Assembly (NCBI GenBank): GCA_035995885.1
Contig: DASYKC010000041.1
Span: forward strand, 1 to 64,000
Origin: Schlegelella_A sp035995885
Lineage (GTDB): Bacteria > Pseudomonadota > Gammaproteobacteria > Burkholderiales > Burkholderiaceae_C
Direction of reading: 5' to 3'
DNA: 64,000 bases
In this document: positions 55,727 to 63,725 of the stretch, one piece after another
Numbering within the stretch: the first letter of the stretch is position 1
Layout: the number at the start of each line of letters is the position of its first letter
The notes under the pieces: model-generated
What the model saw: the letters and a program-made list of their open reading frames with translations, nothing else
The model's database searches: none
Told to the model about the DNA's origin: nothing
Translations under genes and position numbers: made by a program

Positions 55727-57601
55727 CTAGATCTCCACCTTGGAGCCGAGCTCGACGACGCGATTGGTCGGCAGACGCAGGAAGTCGGCCGCCGCCGCCG
55801 CGTTGCGATGCATGCCGGCGAACAGCTTCTCGCGCCAGTCGGCCATGCCGCCGCCGAGCGTCGGAATGACGATGTCGCGCGACAGGAAGTACGAGGTGTC
55901 CATGTCGTCGACCGAGCAGCCGTGCTCGCGCAGCCGCGCCAGCGCGGTCGGCACGTCCGGCTCGTTCTTGAAGCCGAAGTTGAGCGTCACTTCCCAGCAG
56001 TCGTTGCCGAGCGCCTTCATCTCGGCGCAGCTGCCGGAGTGGATCCACGGCACCTCGTGGTGCTTGACGGTGACGAAGAGGTTGCGCTCGTGCAGCACCT
56101 TGTTGTGCTTCAGGTTGTGCAGCAGCGCGTTCGGCGTCAGGCCCTGGTCGCTGACGAGAAAGACGGCCGTCCCCGGCACCCGCGTCGGCGGGCTGAGGAA
56201 CACCGACTCGAGAAAGCTGCCGAGATCGATCGCGTCGTCGCGCAGGCTCTTCGACATGAGCTTTCGGCCCTGCTTCCAGGTCATCATCAGCGTGAACATG
56301 AAGGCGCCGATGAGGAGCGGGAACCAGCCGCCGTCGACCACCTTGACAATGTTGGCGGCGAGGAAGGTGAAGTCGACGATGAAGAAAAAGCCGGTCGCGG
56401 CCATCGCCAGCGTCCACGCGTACTTCCAGGCATAGCGGACGACGAAGAAGGTCATCGTCGTCGTGATCAGCATGTCGATCGTCACCGTGATGCCGTAGGC
56501 CGCGCCGAGGTTGTCGCTCGAGCCGAACAGGACGACGGCAATGACGACGCCGGCGAACAGGCCCCAGTTGACGAACGGGACGTAGATCTGGCCGGTCTCC
56601 TTGACGGAGGTGTGCTGGACGCGCAGGCGCGGCAGATAGCCGAGCTGGATCGCCTGCTTGGTCACCGAGAACGCCGCCGTGATGAGCGCCTGCGAGGCGA
56701 TCACCGCGGCGCACGTCGCCAGCGCGATCAGCGGATAGAGCGCCCAGGAAGGCGCCATCTCGAAGAAGGGATTCCGCACCTTGCTCGGGTCGGCGAGGAG
56801 CATCGCGCCCTGGCCGAAGTAGTTGAGCAGCAGCGCCGGCATGGCCATGCCGAACCAGGCGAGGCGGATCGGCCGCTTGCCGAAATGGCCCATGTCGGCG
56901 TAGAGCGCCTCGGCGCCGGTGACGCAGAGGACGACCGAGCCGAGGGCGATGAACGCGACCTTGGAGTGCGCGAACAGGAAGACGAGCGCGTAGTACGGCG
57001 ACATCGCCTTCAGGATCGACGGGTTGTCGCCGATGTGGGCCAGGCCGAGGACGGCGATGACGACGAACCAGGCCGCCATCACCGGCCCGAACAGCTTGCC
57101 GACGCGCTCGGTGCCGTGGCGCTGGAACATGAAGAGCGCCGTCAGGACGACGAGCGAGATCGGCACGATCCAGGTGTGCAGCCCGGGCGCGGCGACCTGC
57201 AGGCCCTCGACCGCGCCGAGCACCGAGATCGCCGGCGTGATGACGCCGTCGCCGAAGAAGATCGCCGTGCCGAAGATACCGACGAAGAGGAGGCGCCGGC
57301 GCAGCGCCGGGCGGTCGCGCACCGCCTGCGAGGCGAGCGCGAGCATCGCGATCAGGCCGCCCTCGCCGTTGTTGTCGGCGCGCAGGATGAGGACGACGTA
57401 CTTGATCGAGACGACGACCGTCAGCGTCCAGAAGACGAGCGAGAGAACGCCGAAGACATTGGCCGGCGTCAGCGGCACGTGGCCGTTGGCGAAGACCTGC
57501 TTGAGGGCGTAGAGCGGGCTGGTGCCGATGTCGCCGTAGACGACGCCGATCGCCCCGAGGGTGAGCGCGGCGGTGCTTGAGACGGAGCGGTTCTGGTTCA
57601 C
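55727..57601 (-). CDS. kup: Kup family potassium uptake protein
   Basis: The 624-residue protein has twelve membrane helices (first VVYGDIGTSPLYALK, the conserved GDIGTSPLY motif) and a C-terminal cytoplasmic domain (about 480-624). It carries K+ with protons. The GTG start at 57601 gives the normal N-terminus; there is no good ribosome site. It sits between gshA and gshB, which is interesting because glutathione adducts control K+ efflux systems in other bacteria. Confidence 0.94.
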   Translation of the reverse strand: MNQNRSVSSTAALTLGAIGVVYGDIGTSPLYALKQVFANGHVPLTPANVFGVLSLVFWTLTVVVSIKYVVLILRADNNGEGGLIAMLALASQAVRDRPALRRRLLFVGIFGTAIFFGDGVITPAISVLGAVEGLQVAAPGLHTWIVPISLVVLTALFMFQRHGTERVGKLFGPVMAAWFVVIAVLGLAHIGDNPSILKAMSPYYALVFLFAHSKVAFIALGSVVLCVTGAEALYADMGHFGKRPIRLAWFGMAMPALLLNYFGQGAMLLADPSKVRNPFFEMAPSWALYPLIALATCAAVIASQALITAAFSVTKQAIQLGYLPRLRVQHTSVKETGQIYVPFVNWGLFAGVVIAVVLFGSSDNLGAAYGITVTIDMLITTTMTFFVVRYAWKYAWTLAMAATGFFFIVDFTFLAANIVKVVDGGWFPLLIGAFMFTLMMTWKQGRKLMSKSLRDDAIDLGSFLESVFLSPPTRVPGTAVFLVSDQGLTPNALLHNLKHNKVLHERNLFVTVKHHEVPWIHSGSCAEMKALGNDCWEVTLNFGFKNEPDVPTALARLREHGCSVDDMDTSYFLSRDIVIPTLGGGMADWREKLFAGMHRNAAAAADFLRLPTNRVVELGSKVEI

Positions 57602-57691
57602 GGAAGCAGCCGGCCGCGGCGCGCTGCGCAGCGGGGCGTTGGCCGGCGGTGATTGTGGCTCGCAGCCGCGCCGGCGGTCACGAAGCGGGAC

Positions 57692-58987
57692 TTACTCGTA
57701 GATCTCGGCGTTGGGGTCGGTCGCCTCGAGCTCGTAGCTCGCGGCGACCATCGCCAGGCGAGCGATCACGCCGTACATGTAGAACCGGTTGGGCGCGCTC
57801 GCGCCGGGCTTGCTGCCCGGCTTGGGCAGCTGGTTCGAGCCGGCGAAGGCGAGCGGCACGAAGCTCGCGCCCGGCGAGTTGAGGTTCTCGTCGTTGCCGC
57901 GCTCGGGGTTGACGCGGTAGAAGCCGCCGACGACGTAGCGATCGATCATGTAGACGACCGGCTCGGCGACCGAATCGTTGACGCGCTCGTAGGTCGGCAC
58001 GCCTTCCTGGAGGATGACCTCGCTCACCTCCTGGCCGTCCTTGATGACGCTCATCTTGTTGCGCGAGCGCCGGTTCAGGTCGGCGAGGTCCTTCGGGTCG
58101 CGCACGGTCATGATGCCCATGCCGTAGGTGCCGGCGTCGGCCTTGACGATGATGAAGGGCTTCTCCTGGATGCCGTATTCCTTGTACTTGCGCCGGATCT
58201 TGCCGAGCAGCGTCTCGGCATTGCTCATCAGGCATTCGGCGCCCGAGCCGTCGGAGAAATTCACCTCGCCGCAGCGCGCGTACATCGGGTTGATCAGCCA
58301 CGGGTCCATGCCGAGCAGCTTGGCGAACTTCTTCGCCACCTCTTCGTAGGCGGCGAAGTGGTTCGTCTTCCTCCGGATCGCCCAGCCGGCGTGCAGCGGC
58401 GGCAGCAGGTACTGCTCGTGCAGGCCTTCGAGGATCTTCGGGATGCCGGCCGAGAGGTCGTTGTTGAGCAGGATCGTGCAGGGGTCGAAATCCTTGAGGC
58501 CGAGGCGGTTGCGGGTCCGCACCAGCGGCTCGACGGTGAGCGTGCTGCCGTCCGGCAGCGGCACCTCGGTCGGCGCGGTGATCGACTCGTCGATCGTCCC
58601 CAGGCGCACGTTCAGGCCGGCCTGGTGGAAGATCTCCATCAGACGCGCCACGTTCATCAGGTAGAACGAGTTGCGGGTGTGCTTCTCCGGGATGAGGAGC
58701 AGGTTCTTCGCTTCCGGGCAGATCTTCTCGATCGCCGCCATCGCCGCCTGCACCGCCAGCGGCAGCATCTCGGTGGTGAGGTTGTTGAAGCCGCCCGGGA
58801 ACAGGTTGGTGTCGACCGGCGCCAGCTTGAAGCCGGCGTTCCTCAGGTCGACCGACGTGTAGAACGGCGGCGTGTGCTCCATCCACTCGAGCCGGAACCA
58901 CCGTTCGATCGCCGGCAGCGACTCGAGCATGCGCTGCTCGAGCTCGTTGATCGGGCCGGTGAGGGCGGTGATGAGGTGGGGGACCAT
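57692..58987 (-). CDS. gshA: Glutamate-cysteine ligase, proteobacterial (TIGR02049-type)
   Basis: This 431-residue enzyme makes gamma-glutamylcysteine. It is the alternative GshA type of beta-proteobacteria, with no similarity in sequence layout to E. coli GshA; conserved blocks include PLVRTRNRLGLKDFDP, NFSDGSGAECLMSNAE and KADAGTYGMGIMTVRDP. ATG 58987 (MVPHLITALTGP) is chosen over TTG 59011. A TAGAAT at 59033-59038 is a candidate minus-10. First gene of the gshA-kup-gshB-uup cluster. Confidence 0.93.
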   Translation of the reverse strand: MVPHLITALTGPINELEQRMLESLPAIERWFRLEWMEHTPPFYTSVDLRNAGFKLAPVDTNLFPGGFNNLTTEMLPLAVQAAMAAIEKICPEAKNLLLIPEKHTRNSFYLMNVARLMEIFHQAGLNVRLGTIDESITAPTEVPLPDGSTLTVEPLVRTRNRLGLKDFDPCTILLNNDLSAGIPKILEGLHEQYLLPPLHAGWAIRRKTNHFAAYEEVAKKFAKLLGMDPWLINPMYARCGEVNFSDGSGAECLMSNAETLLGKIRRKYKEYGIQEKPFIIVKADAGTYGMGIMTVRDPKDLADLNRRSRNKMSVIKDGQEVSEVILQEGVPTYERVNDSVAEPVVYMIDRYVVGGFYRVNPERGNDENLNSPGASFVPLAFAGSNQLPKPGSKPGASAPNRFYMYGVIARLAMVAASYELEATDPNAEIYE

Positions 58988-59032
58988 GGGAAGGAGGCCC
59001 GGCGCCGGCAAGGGGCGGCGAGCGGAGCCGGG

Positions 59033-59038
59033 ATTCTA
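59033..59038 (-). promoter_or_regulatory. Minus-10-like TAGAAT for the gshA cluster
   Basis: The minus strand reads TAGAAT about 45 nt upstream of gshA ATG 58987, with no clear minus-35. It lies downstream of the amtB terminator, so gshA has its own promoter region. Confidence 0.35.
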
Positions 59039-59083
59039 GGCATATGGGGCGCCGGCCCGGCGACGCAAGCGACCGCCGGCGCC

Positions 59084-59111
59084 AAGAAAAAGGGCCACCG
59101 GTCGGTGGCCC
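59084..59111 (-). terminator. Intrinsic terminator behind amtB
   Basis: On the minus strand a 9-bp stem GGGCCACCG / CGGTGGCCC (59092-59100 with 59103-59111) is followed by TTTTTCTT. This is a textbook Rho-independent terminator and it separates the torF-glnK-amtB operon from gshA. Confidence 0.85.
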
Positions 59112-59117
59112 TGGGAC

Positions 59118-59162
59118 GGATCCTTCGCTGCGCTCAAAGGGATGGATCCTTCGCTGCGCTCA
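59118..59162. repeat. Two direct copies of a REP-like arm
   Basis: GGATCCTTCGCTGCGCTCA occurs at 59118-59136 and again at 59144-59162, a 26-bp period. The core is the same as in the palindrome at 35586-35655, where the arms are inverted. Confidence 0.75.
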
Positions 59163-59165
59163 GGA

Positions 59166-59200
59166 TGACTTTCAGGGCCGCGGGGCGGCCCTGAAAGTCA
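59166..59200 (-). terminator. 16-bp hairpin at the amtB stop codon
   Basis: Arms 59166-59181 and 59185-59200 are perfect complements with a 3-nt loop; the second arm begins at the amtB stop codon. It may protect or terminate the message together with the T-run terminator about 60 bp further on. Confidence 0.6.
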
Positions 59201-60721
59201 GTTGTGGTACGCGGTCTCGCCGTGGGCGGCGATGTCCAGGCCCTCGCGCTCGTCTTCCTCGCTGACGCGCAGGCCGATCGTCATGTCGACGAGCTTGTAG
59301 GCGATCAGCGAGACGATTCCCGACCAGGCGATCGTCACCAGGATGGCCTTGCCCTGGGCCCAGACCTGGCTGGCGATGGAGTAGTTTTCCGGCTTGACCA
59401 GCTCGCCCGTGAACCAGTTGTCGGGGAAGCTCGGGCCGCCGAGCGACGGCGAGTTGAAGACGCCGGTGAGGAGCGCCCCGACGATGCCGCCGACGCCGTG
59501 GACGCCGAAGACATCGAGCGAGTCGTCGGCGCCGAGCATCTTCTTCAGGCCGTTGACGCCCCAGAGGCAGGCGAAGCCGGCGACGAAGCCGATGACGAGC
59601 GCGCCGAGCAGGCCGACGTTGCCGCAAGCCGGCGTGATCGCGACCAGGCCGGCGACCGCGCCCGACGCGGCGCCGAGCATCGACGCCTTGCCCTTGAACA
59701 GCGCTTCGCCGAGGCACCAGGCCAGCACCGCGGCGGAGGTCGCCGAGAAGGTGTTGATGAAGGCGAGGACGGCGCTGTTGCCGGCTTCGAGCGCCGAGCC
59801 GGCGTTGAAGCCGAACCAGCCGACCCAGAGCAGCGCGGCACCGACCATCGTCAGCGTCAGCGAGTGCGGCGTGAACGCCTCGCGGCCGTAGCCGATGCGC
59901 TTGCCGACCATGAAGGCGCCGACCAGGCCGGCCACCGCGGCGTTGATGTGGACGACCGTGCCGCCGGCGAAGTCAAGCGTTCCCCACTGCCAGATCAGGC
60001 CGGCTTTGGCGTTGGTGGCGTCGACGATCGCCTTGGTCGTGTACGCATCCGGGCCGGGCCAGAACCAGACCATGTGGGCGATCGGCGCGTAGGCGAAGGT
60101 GAACCAGAGGACCATGAAGCAGAGGACGGCCGAGAACTTCATGCGCTCGGCGAAGGCGCCGACGATCAGGCAGCAGGTGATCGCCGCGAACGTCGCCTGG
60201 AACGCCATGTACAGCAGCTCGGGAATCGCGACGCCCTTGCTGAAGGTCGCGGCCATCGCCATCGTTCCGGTCAGCGGGTCGTACATGCCCTTCATGAAGA
60301 CACGGTCGAAGCCGCCGAAGAAGGCGTTGCCCTCCGTGAACGCGAGGCTGTAGCCGTAGAGGCACCACAGCACGACGATCATCGAGAACGTGACGAACAC
60401 CTGCATCAGCACCGACAGCATGTTCTTGCTGCGCACCAGGCCGCCGTAGAAGAGGGCCAGCGCCGGGATCGACATCATGATGACCAGCGCGGTCGCGACC
60501 AGCATCCAGGCGACGTCGCCCTTGTTCGGAACCGGCGTCGACGCGGCGGCGGCGGGCGCCGATGCGGCGTCGGCGCCCGAGGCGGCGGCGGCAGGCGCCG
60601 ATGCGGTCGCCGCCGCGGCCGGGGCCGCCATGGCGCCGGAAGCGGCGCTTTGGGCGAACGCATTGCCGCCCGCGACGAACACGAGCAGGCCGAAGAGGAA
60701 GGCGAGGAGGAGTTTGTTCAT
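59198..60721 (-). CDS. amtB: Ammonium transporter AmtB
   Basis: The 507-residue protein has a signal peptide (about 1-23), an Ala/Pro/Ser-rich periplasmic extension (about 24-68) and eleven Amt helices. Conserved elements include ALFYGGLVRSKN, and DFAGGTVVHINAAVAGLVGAFMVGKRIGYG with the pore histidine; the twin-His motif partner is in GVHGVGGIVGALLTG. It conducts ammonium and is blocked by GlnK when nitrogen is rich. It starts 20 bp after glnK. Confidence 0.95.
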   Translation of the reverse strand: MNKLLLAFLFGLLVFVAGGNAFAQSAASGAMAAPAAAATASAPAAAASGADAASAPAAAASTPVPNKGDVAWMLVATALVIMMSIPALALFYGGLVRSKNMLSVLMQVFVTFSMIVVLWCLYGYSLAFTEGNAFFGGFDRVFMKGMYDPLTGTMAMAATFSKGVAIPELLYMAFQATFAAITCCLIVGAFAERMKFSAVLCFMVLWFTFAYAPIAHMVWFWPGPDAYTTKAIVDATNAKAGLIWQWGTLDFAGGTVVHINAAVAGLVGAFMVGKRIGYGREAFTPHSLTLTMVGAALLWVGWFGFNAGSALEAGNSAVLAFINTFSATSAAVLAWCLGEALFKGKASMLGAASGAVAGLVAITPACGNVGLLGALVIGFVAGFACLWGVNGLKKMLGADDSLDVFGVHGVGGIVGALLTGVFNSPSLGGPSFPDNWFTGELVKPENYSIASQVWAQGKAILVTIAWSGIVSLIAYKLVDMTIGLRVSEEDEREGLDIAAHGETAYHN

Positions 60722-60741
60722 GGTGTTGTTCTTGTCGGGCC

Positions 60742-61080
60742 TCAGAGCGCGTCTTTGCCGGTCTCGCCGGTGCGGATGCGAACCACCTGCTCGAGCGGCG
60801 AGACGAAGATCTTGCCGTCGCCGATCTTGCCGGTGCGCGCAGCGGCTTCGATCGCCTCGATGACGCGGTCGACGATCGCGTCGTCGACGGCGGCCTCGAT
60901 CTTCACCTTGGGCAGGAAGTCGACGACGTATTCGGCGCCGCGGTAGAGCTCCGTGTGCCCCTTCTGCCGGCCGAAGCCCTTCACTTCCGTCACCGTGACG
61001 CCCTGCACGCCGATCGCGCTCAGGGCTTCACGCACTTCGTCCAGCTTGAACGGCTTGACGATCGCGGTCACCATCTTCAT
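60742..61080 (-). CDS. glnK: Nitrogen regulatory P-II protein GlnK
   Basis: The 112-residue protein has the uridylylation target Tyr51 in the T-loop (RGAEYVVDFLPK), the B-loop TGKIGDGKIF, and the C-terminal RIRTGETGKDAL. It binds ATP/ADP and 2-oxoglutarate and blocks AmtB. ATG 61080 has a GAGGGAG site; an ORF 13 residues longer upstream is not a real start. It is coupled to amtB. Confidence 0.96.
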   Translation of the reverse strand: MKMVTAIVKPFKLDEVREALSAIGVQGVTVTEVKGFGRQKGHTELYRGAEYVVDFLPKVKIEAAVDDAIVDRVIEAIEAAARTGKIGDGKIFVSPLEQVVRIRTGETGKDAL

Positions 61081-61147
61081 TGCCCACTCCCTCGCATTTT
61101 TGAAAATCGGCGCCGGCACGGCCCGTGAGGAACCGCGCCGCCGGAAC

Positions 61148-61978
61148 TCACATCGACTTGCTGACCGTCAGGATCGCGCGCGTCTTGTTCGCGTCGTGGT
61201 AGTAGCTCCTCTTGTTGGCGCCGACGAGGGCACCCGCGACCGAGAAACCCGAACCGAGGTCGTACGTCACGCCGAGCTTGAAGTCGTAGAAATTCGGCGT
61301 GCCGATGGTGACGCCGCCGGCGTCCTTGACGTTGCGCAGGTCGCTCGCGTAGCGCGTGTAGCCGACGTGACCGTTCAGCGTCAGCTTGTCGATCAGCGGG
61401 TAGTTGGCGCTGAGGTCGAGGTAGCCGGTGTTGCGGCCCTTCGGGCGGGAGGTCAGCGGCACGCTGCCCTGGAAGGCTTCGCCGATGCCGAAGTAGTCGG
61501 AGGAGACGGTGTGCGAATACTTCAGCGACGCCCACAGGTACGTGAGGGCGCCGTAGATCTCGGTCGTGTTCGGGTTCACCGCGGGGTGCTGGCGCTGCGG
61601 GTAGAAGTACTGGAGGATGCCGACGTCGTAGCCGAAGTCCTTGGCGATCTCGCCCTTGTAGCCACCGTAGAAGTCCATCTCGATATTGCCGGCGAACGAC
61701 ACGTTCGAGTTCCAGTTGCCGAGATACCAGCCGTTCTGCGACCAGTCGAAGCCGCCCTGAATGGCCGGCGAGAAGTACCTCAGGGTCCCTTGATCCTGGC
61801 CCCGGAACTTGTAGTTCGTGGTCACGCTGATGTTGGCGGTGAAGGGCGAGGCCGGCGGCTCCGGCGTGGCGGCAGCGGCAGCCTGCGGTCCGGGCGCGGC
61901 CGGCGGCGTCGTCTGGGCCTGGGCCGTGATCGCAGCGAGGGCGAGGGCCGACGCGAAGGCGTACGACTTCTTCTTCAT
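61148..61978 (-). CDS. TorF-family putative porin
   Basis: This 276-residue protein has a signal peptide (about 1-22, ending TAQAQ), a Pro/Ala-rich start, and alternating amphipathic strands of a small outer-membrane barrel ending in ILTVSKSM. Such TorF-type proteins, of unknown function, lie upstream of glnK-amtB in many proteobacteria; a role in outer-membrane nitrogen supply is likely but unproven. AGGAG precedes ATG 61978, and a sigma-54 promoter is 43 bp upstream. Confidence 0.85.
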   Translation of the reverse strand: MKKKSYAFASALALAAITAQAQTTPPAAPGPQAAAAATPEPPASPFTANISVTTNYKFRGQDQGTLRYFSPAIQGGFDWSQNGWYLGNWNSNVSFAGNIEMDFYGGYKGEIAKDFGYDVGILQYFYPQRQHPAVNPNTTEIYGALTYLWASLKYSHTVSSDYFGIGEAFQGSVPLTSRPKGRNTGYLDLSANYPLIDKLTLNGHVGYTRYASDLRNVKDAGGVTIGTPNFYDFKLGVTYDLGSGFSVAGALVGANKRSYYHDANKTRAILTVSKSM

Positions 61979-62020
61979 GGACGGGACTCCTGGTGCTTGG
62001 TGGATGTTCGTGATCGTTTT

Positions 62021-62036
62021 CGCAGGATGTGTGCCA
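62021..62036 (-). promoter_or_regulatory. Sigma-54 promoter of the torF-glnK-amtB operon
   Basis: The minus strand reads TGGCACACATCCTGCG: the minus-24 GG and minus-12 GC are exactly 10 nt apart, as sigma-54 needs. The predicted start is near 62010, about 32 nt before torF. A half-matched NtrC-like palindrome (TGCA, 11 nt, TGCA) lies at 62118-62136, about 100 bp upstream, but its spacing is 2 nt too long. Confidence 0.7.
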
Positions 62037-62183
62037 GCGTCGCTCGCACGCGCCGCGCCCCGCTTTGGCGCAAGGGGTGCGGCACGCGACCGGCTCGAGA
62101 GCACCACCCGAAGGCGATGCAACCCGTCTCGGTGCACCCTTGCGAGGGACGCGACGGCCGCGGGTCGCGCCGGAGAATCCGCC

Positions 62184-63710
62184 ATGACCCTGGCCCTCGT
62201 CCACAGCCGGGCCCTGCGCGGGCTCGAAGCGCCTGCCGTCACGGTCGAGGTCCATCTCGCCAACGGCCTGCCGTGCTTCACCCTCGTCGGCCTCGCCGAC
62301 ACCGAAGTCAAGGAATCGCGCGAGCGCGTCCGCGCCGCCCTGCAGACGAGCGGGCTCGAGTTCCCGCACAACAAGCGCATCACGGTCAGCCTCGCGCCGG
62401 CCGACCTGCCGAAGGAATCGGGCCGCTTCGATTTGCCGATCGCCCTCGGCATCCTCGCCGCAGCCGGCCAGATCGACGCAGCGCGCCTCGAGCACTACGA
62501 ATTCGCCGGCGAGCTCTCGCTCGGCGGCCAGCTGCGCCCGGTGCACGGCGCGCTGGCGATGGCACTCGCCCTGCAGCGCGCGCCGGCGCTGCCGGCGCGA
62601 ACGCTCGTCCTGCCGCAGGCGAGCGCCGACGAATCGGCGCTCGTCGGCGGCCTCGCGGTGCGCGGCGCCGATCACCTGCTCGACGTCGTCCGCGCCCTCC
62701 TGCCCGGCGCCGGCGCCGACGCGAGCGCGCTGCACGAGCCGCGCACGCTGTCGCGCGTCGCCGCGCCGGCGCTCCACGACCTCGTCGACGTGCGCGGCCA
62801 GAGCGCCGCCAAGCGCGCCCTCGAGGTCGCCGCCGCGGGGCAGCTGAGCGTGCTGATGGTCGGCCCGCCCGGCACCGGCAAGTCGATGCTGGCGCGCCGT
62901 CTCGCCGGCCTGCTGCCGCCGCTCTCGCACGACCAGGCGCTCGAGTCGGCGGCGATCCTGAGCGTCGCCGGCGCCTTCAGCGCAGCGCGCTGGGGCGAGC
63001 GCGTCCTGCGCGCGCCGCATCACACGGCGTCGGCGGCGGCGCTGGTGGGCGGCGGCTCGCCGCCGCGGCCGGGCGAAGCGTCGCTCGCCCATCGCGGCAT
63101 CCTCTTCCTCGACGAGCTGGCGGAGTTTCCGCGCGCCGCGCTCGAGGCCTTGCGCGAGCCGCTCGAGACCGGCCGCATCGTCGTCTCGCGGGCGGCGCGG
63201 CAGGCCGACTTCCCGGCCTCGTTCCAGCTCGTCGCGGCAATGAACCCGTGCCCTTGCGGCCAGCTCGGCAACGCCGCCATGGCATGCCGATGCACGCCGG
63301 ACGCAGTGCTGCGCTACCAGGGCAAGATCAGCGGCCCGCTGCTCGACCGCATCGACATCCAGATCGAGGTGCCCGCGGTCGACCCGAAGCAGCTCGCCGG
63401 CGCCGCCGACGGCGAAGCGAGCAGCGTCGTCGCCCACCGCGTCCGCCTGGCGCGCCAGCGCGCGATCGATCGCCAGGGCCGCGCCAACGGCGAGCTCGCC
63501 GGCGAGGCGCTCGACCGCCATTGCGCTCTCGACGACGCCGCGTCGCACTTCCTGCAGCGCGTGACGACGCGGCTCGGCTGGTCGGCACGCGGCTTCCATC
63601 GCGTCCTGCGCGTCGCCCGCACGGTCGCCGATCTCGACGGCAGCGCCGCGATTAAGACCTCGCACCTCGGCGAGGCGATCCAGTACCGGCGCGCCCTCGG
63701 CGCCGGCTAG
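62184..63710 (+). CDS. comM: ComM/YifB-type Mg-chelatase-like AAA+ ATPase
   Basis: This 508-residue protein has an N-terminal Lon-protease-like domain (about 1-170, VHSRALRGLEAP, NKRITVSLAPADLPKESGRFDL), a Mg-chelatase-like AAA+ core with Walker A GPPGTGKS and Walker B ILFLDELAEF, cysteine-rich loop NPCPCGQ followed by CRC, and a C-terminal helical domain. ComM is a hexameric helicase that moves branch points in natural transformation. It is divergent from torF. A GGAG-like site and AGAAT hexamer both precede the ATG. Confidence 0.93.
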   Translation: MTLALVHSRALRGLEAPAVTVEVHLANGLPCFTLVGLADTEVKESRERVRAALQTSGLEFPHNKRITVSLAPADLPKESGRFDLPIALGILAAAGQIDAARLEHYEFAGELSLGGQLRPVHGALAMALALQRAPALPARTLVLPQASADESALVGGLAVRGADHLLDVVRALLPGAGADASALHEPRTLSRVAAPALHDLVDVRGQSAAKRALEVAAAGQLSVLMVGPPGTGKSMLARRLAGLLPPLSHDQALESAAILSVAGAFSAARWGERVLRAPHHTASAAALVGGGSPPRPGEASLAHRGILFLDELAEFPRAALEALREPLETGRIVVSRAARQADFPASFQLVAAMNPCPCGQLGNAAMACRCTPDAVLRYQGKISGPLLDRIDIQIEVPAVDPKQLAGAADGEASSVVAHRVRLARQRAIDRQGRANGELAGEALDRHCALDDAASHFLQRVTTRLGWSARGFHRVLRVARTVADLDGSAAIKTSHLGEAIQYRRALGAG

Positions 63711-63725
63711 GCGGCGCCCGGCGCG

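Noticed and set aside
62118..62136. NtrC binding site upstream of torF
   Set aside because: The half-sites TGCA...TGCA are present but the spacing is 2 nt longer than the usual site and one half is mismatched; kept only as a remark.
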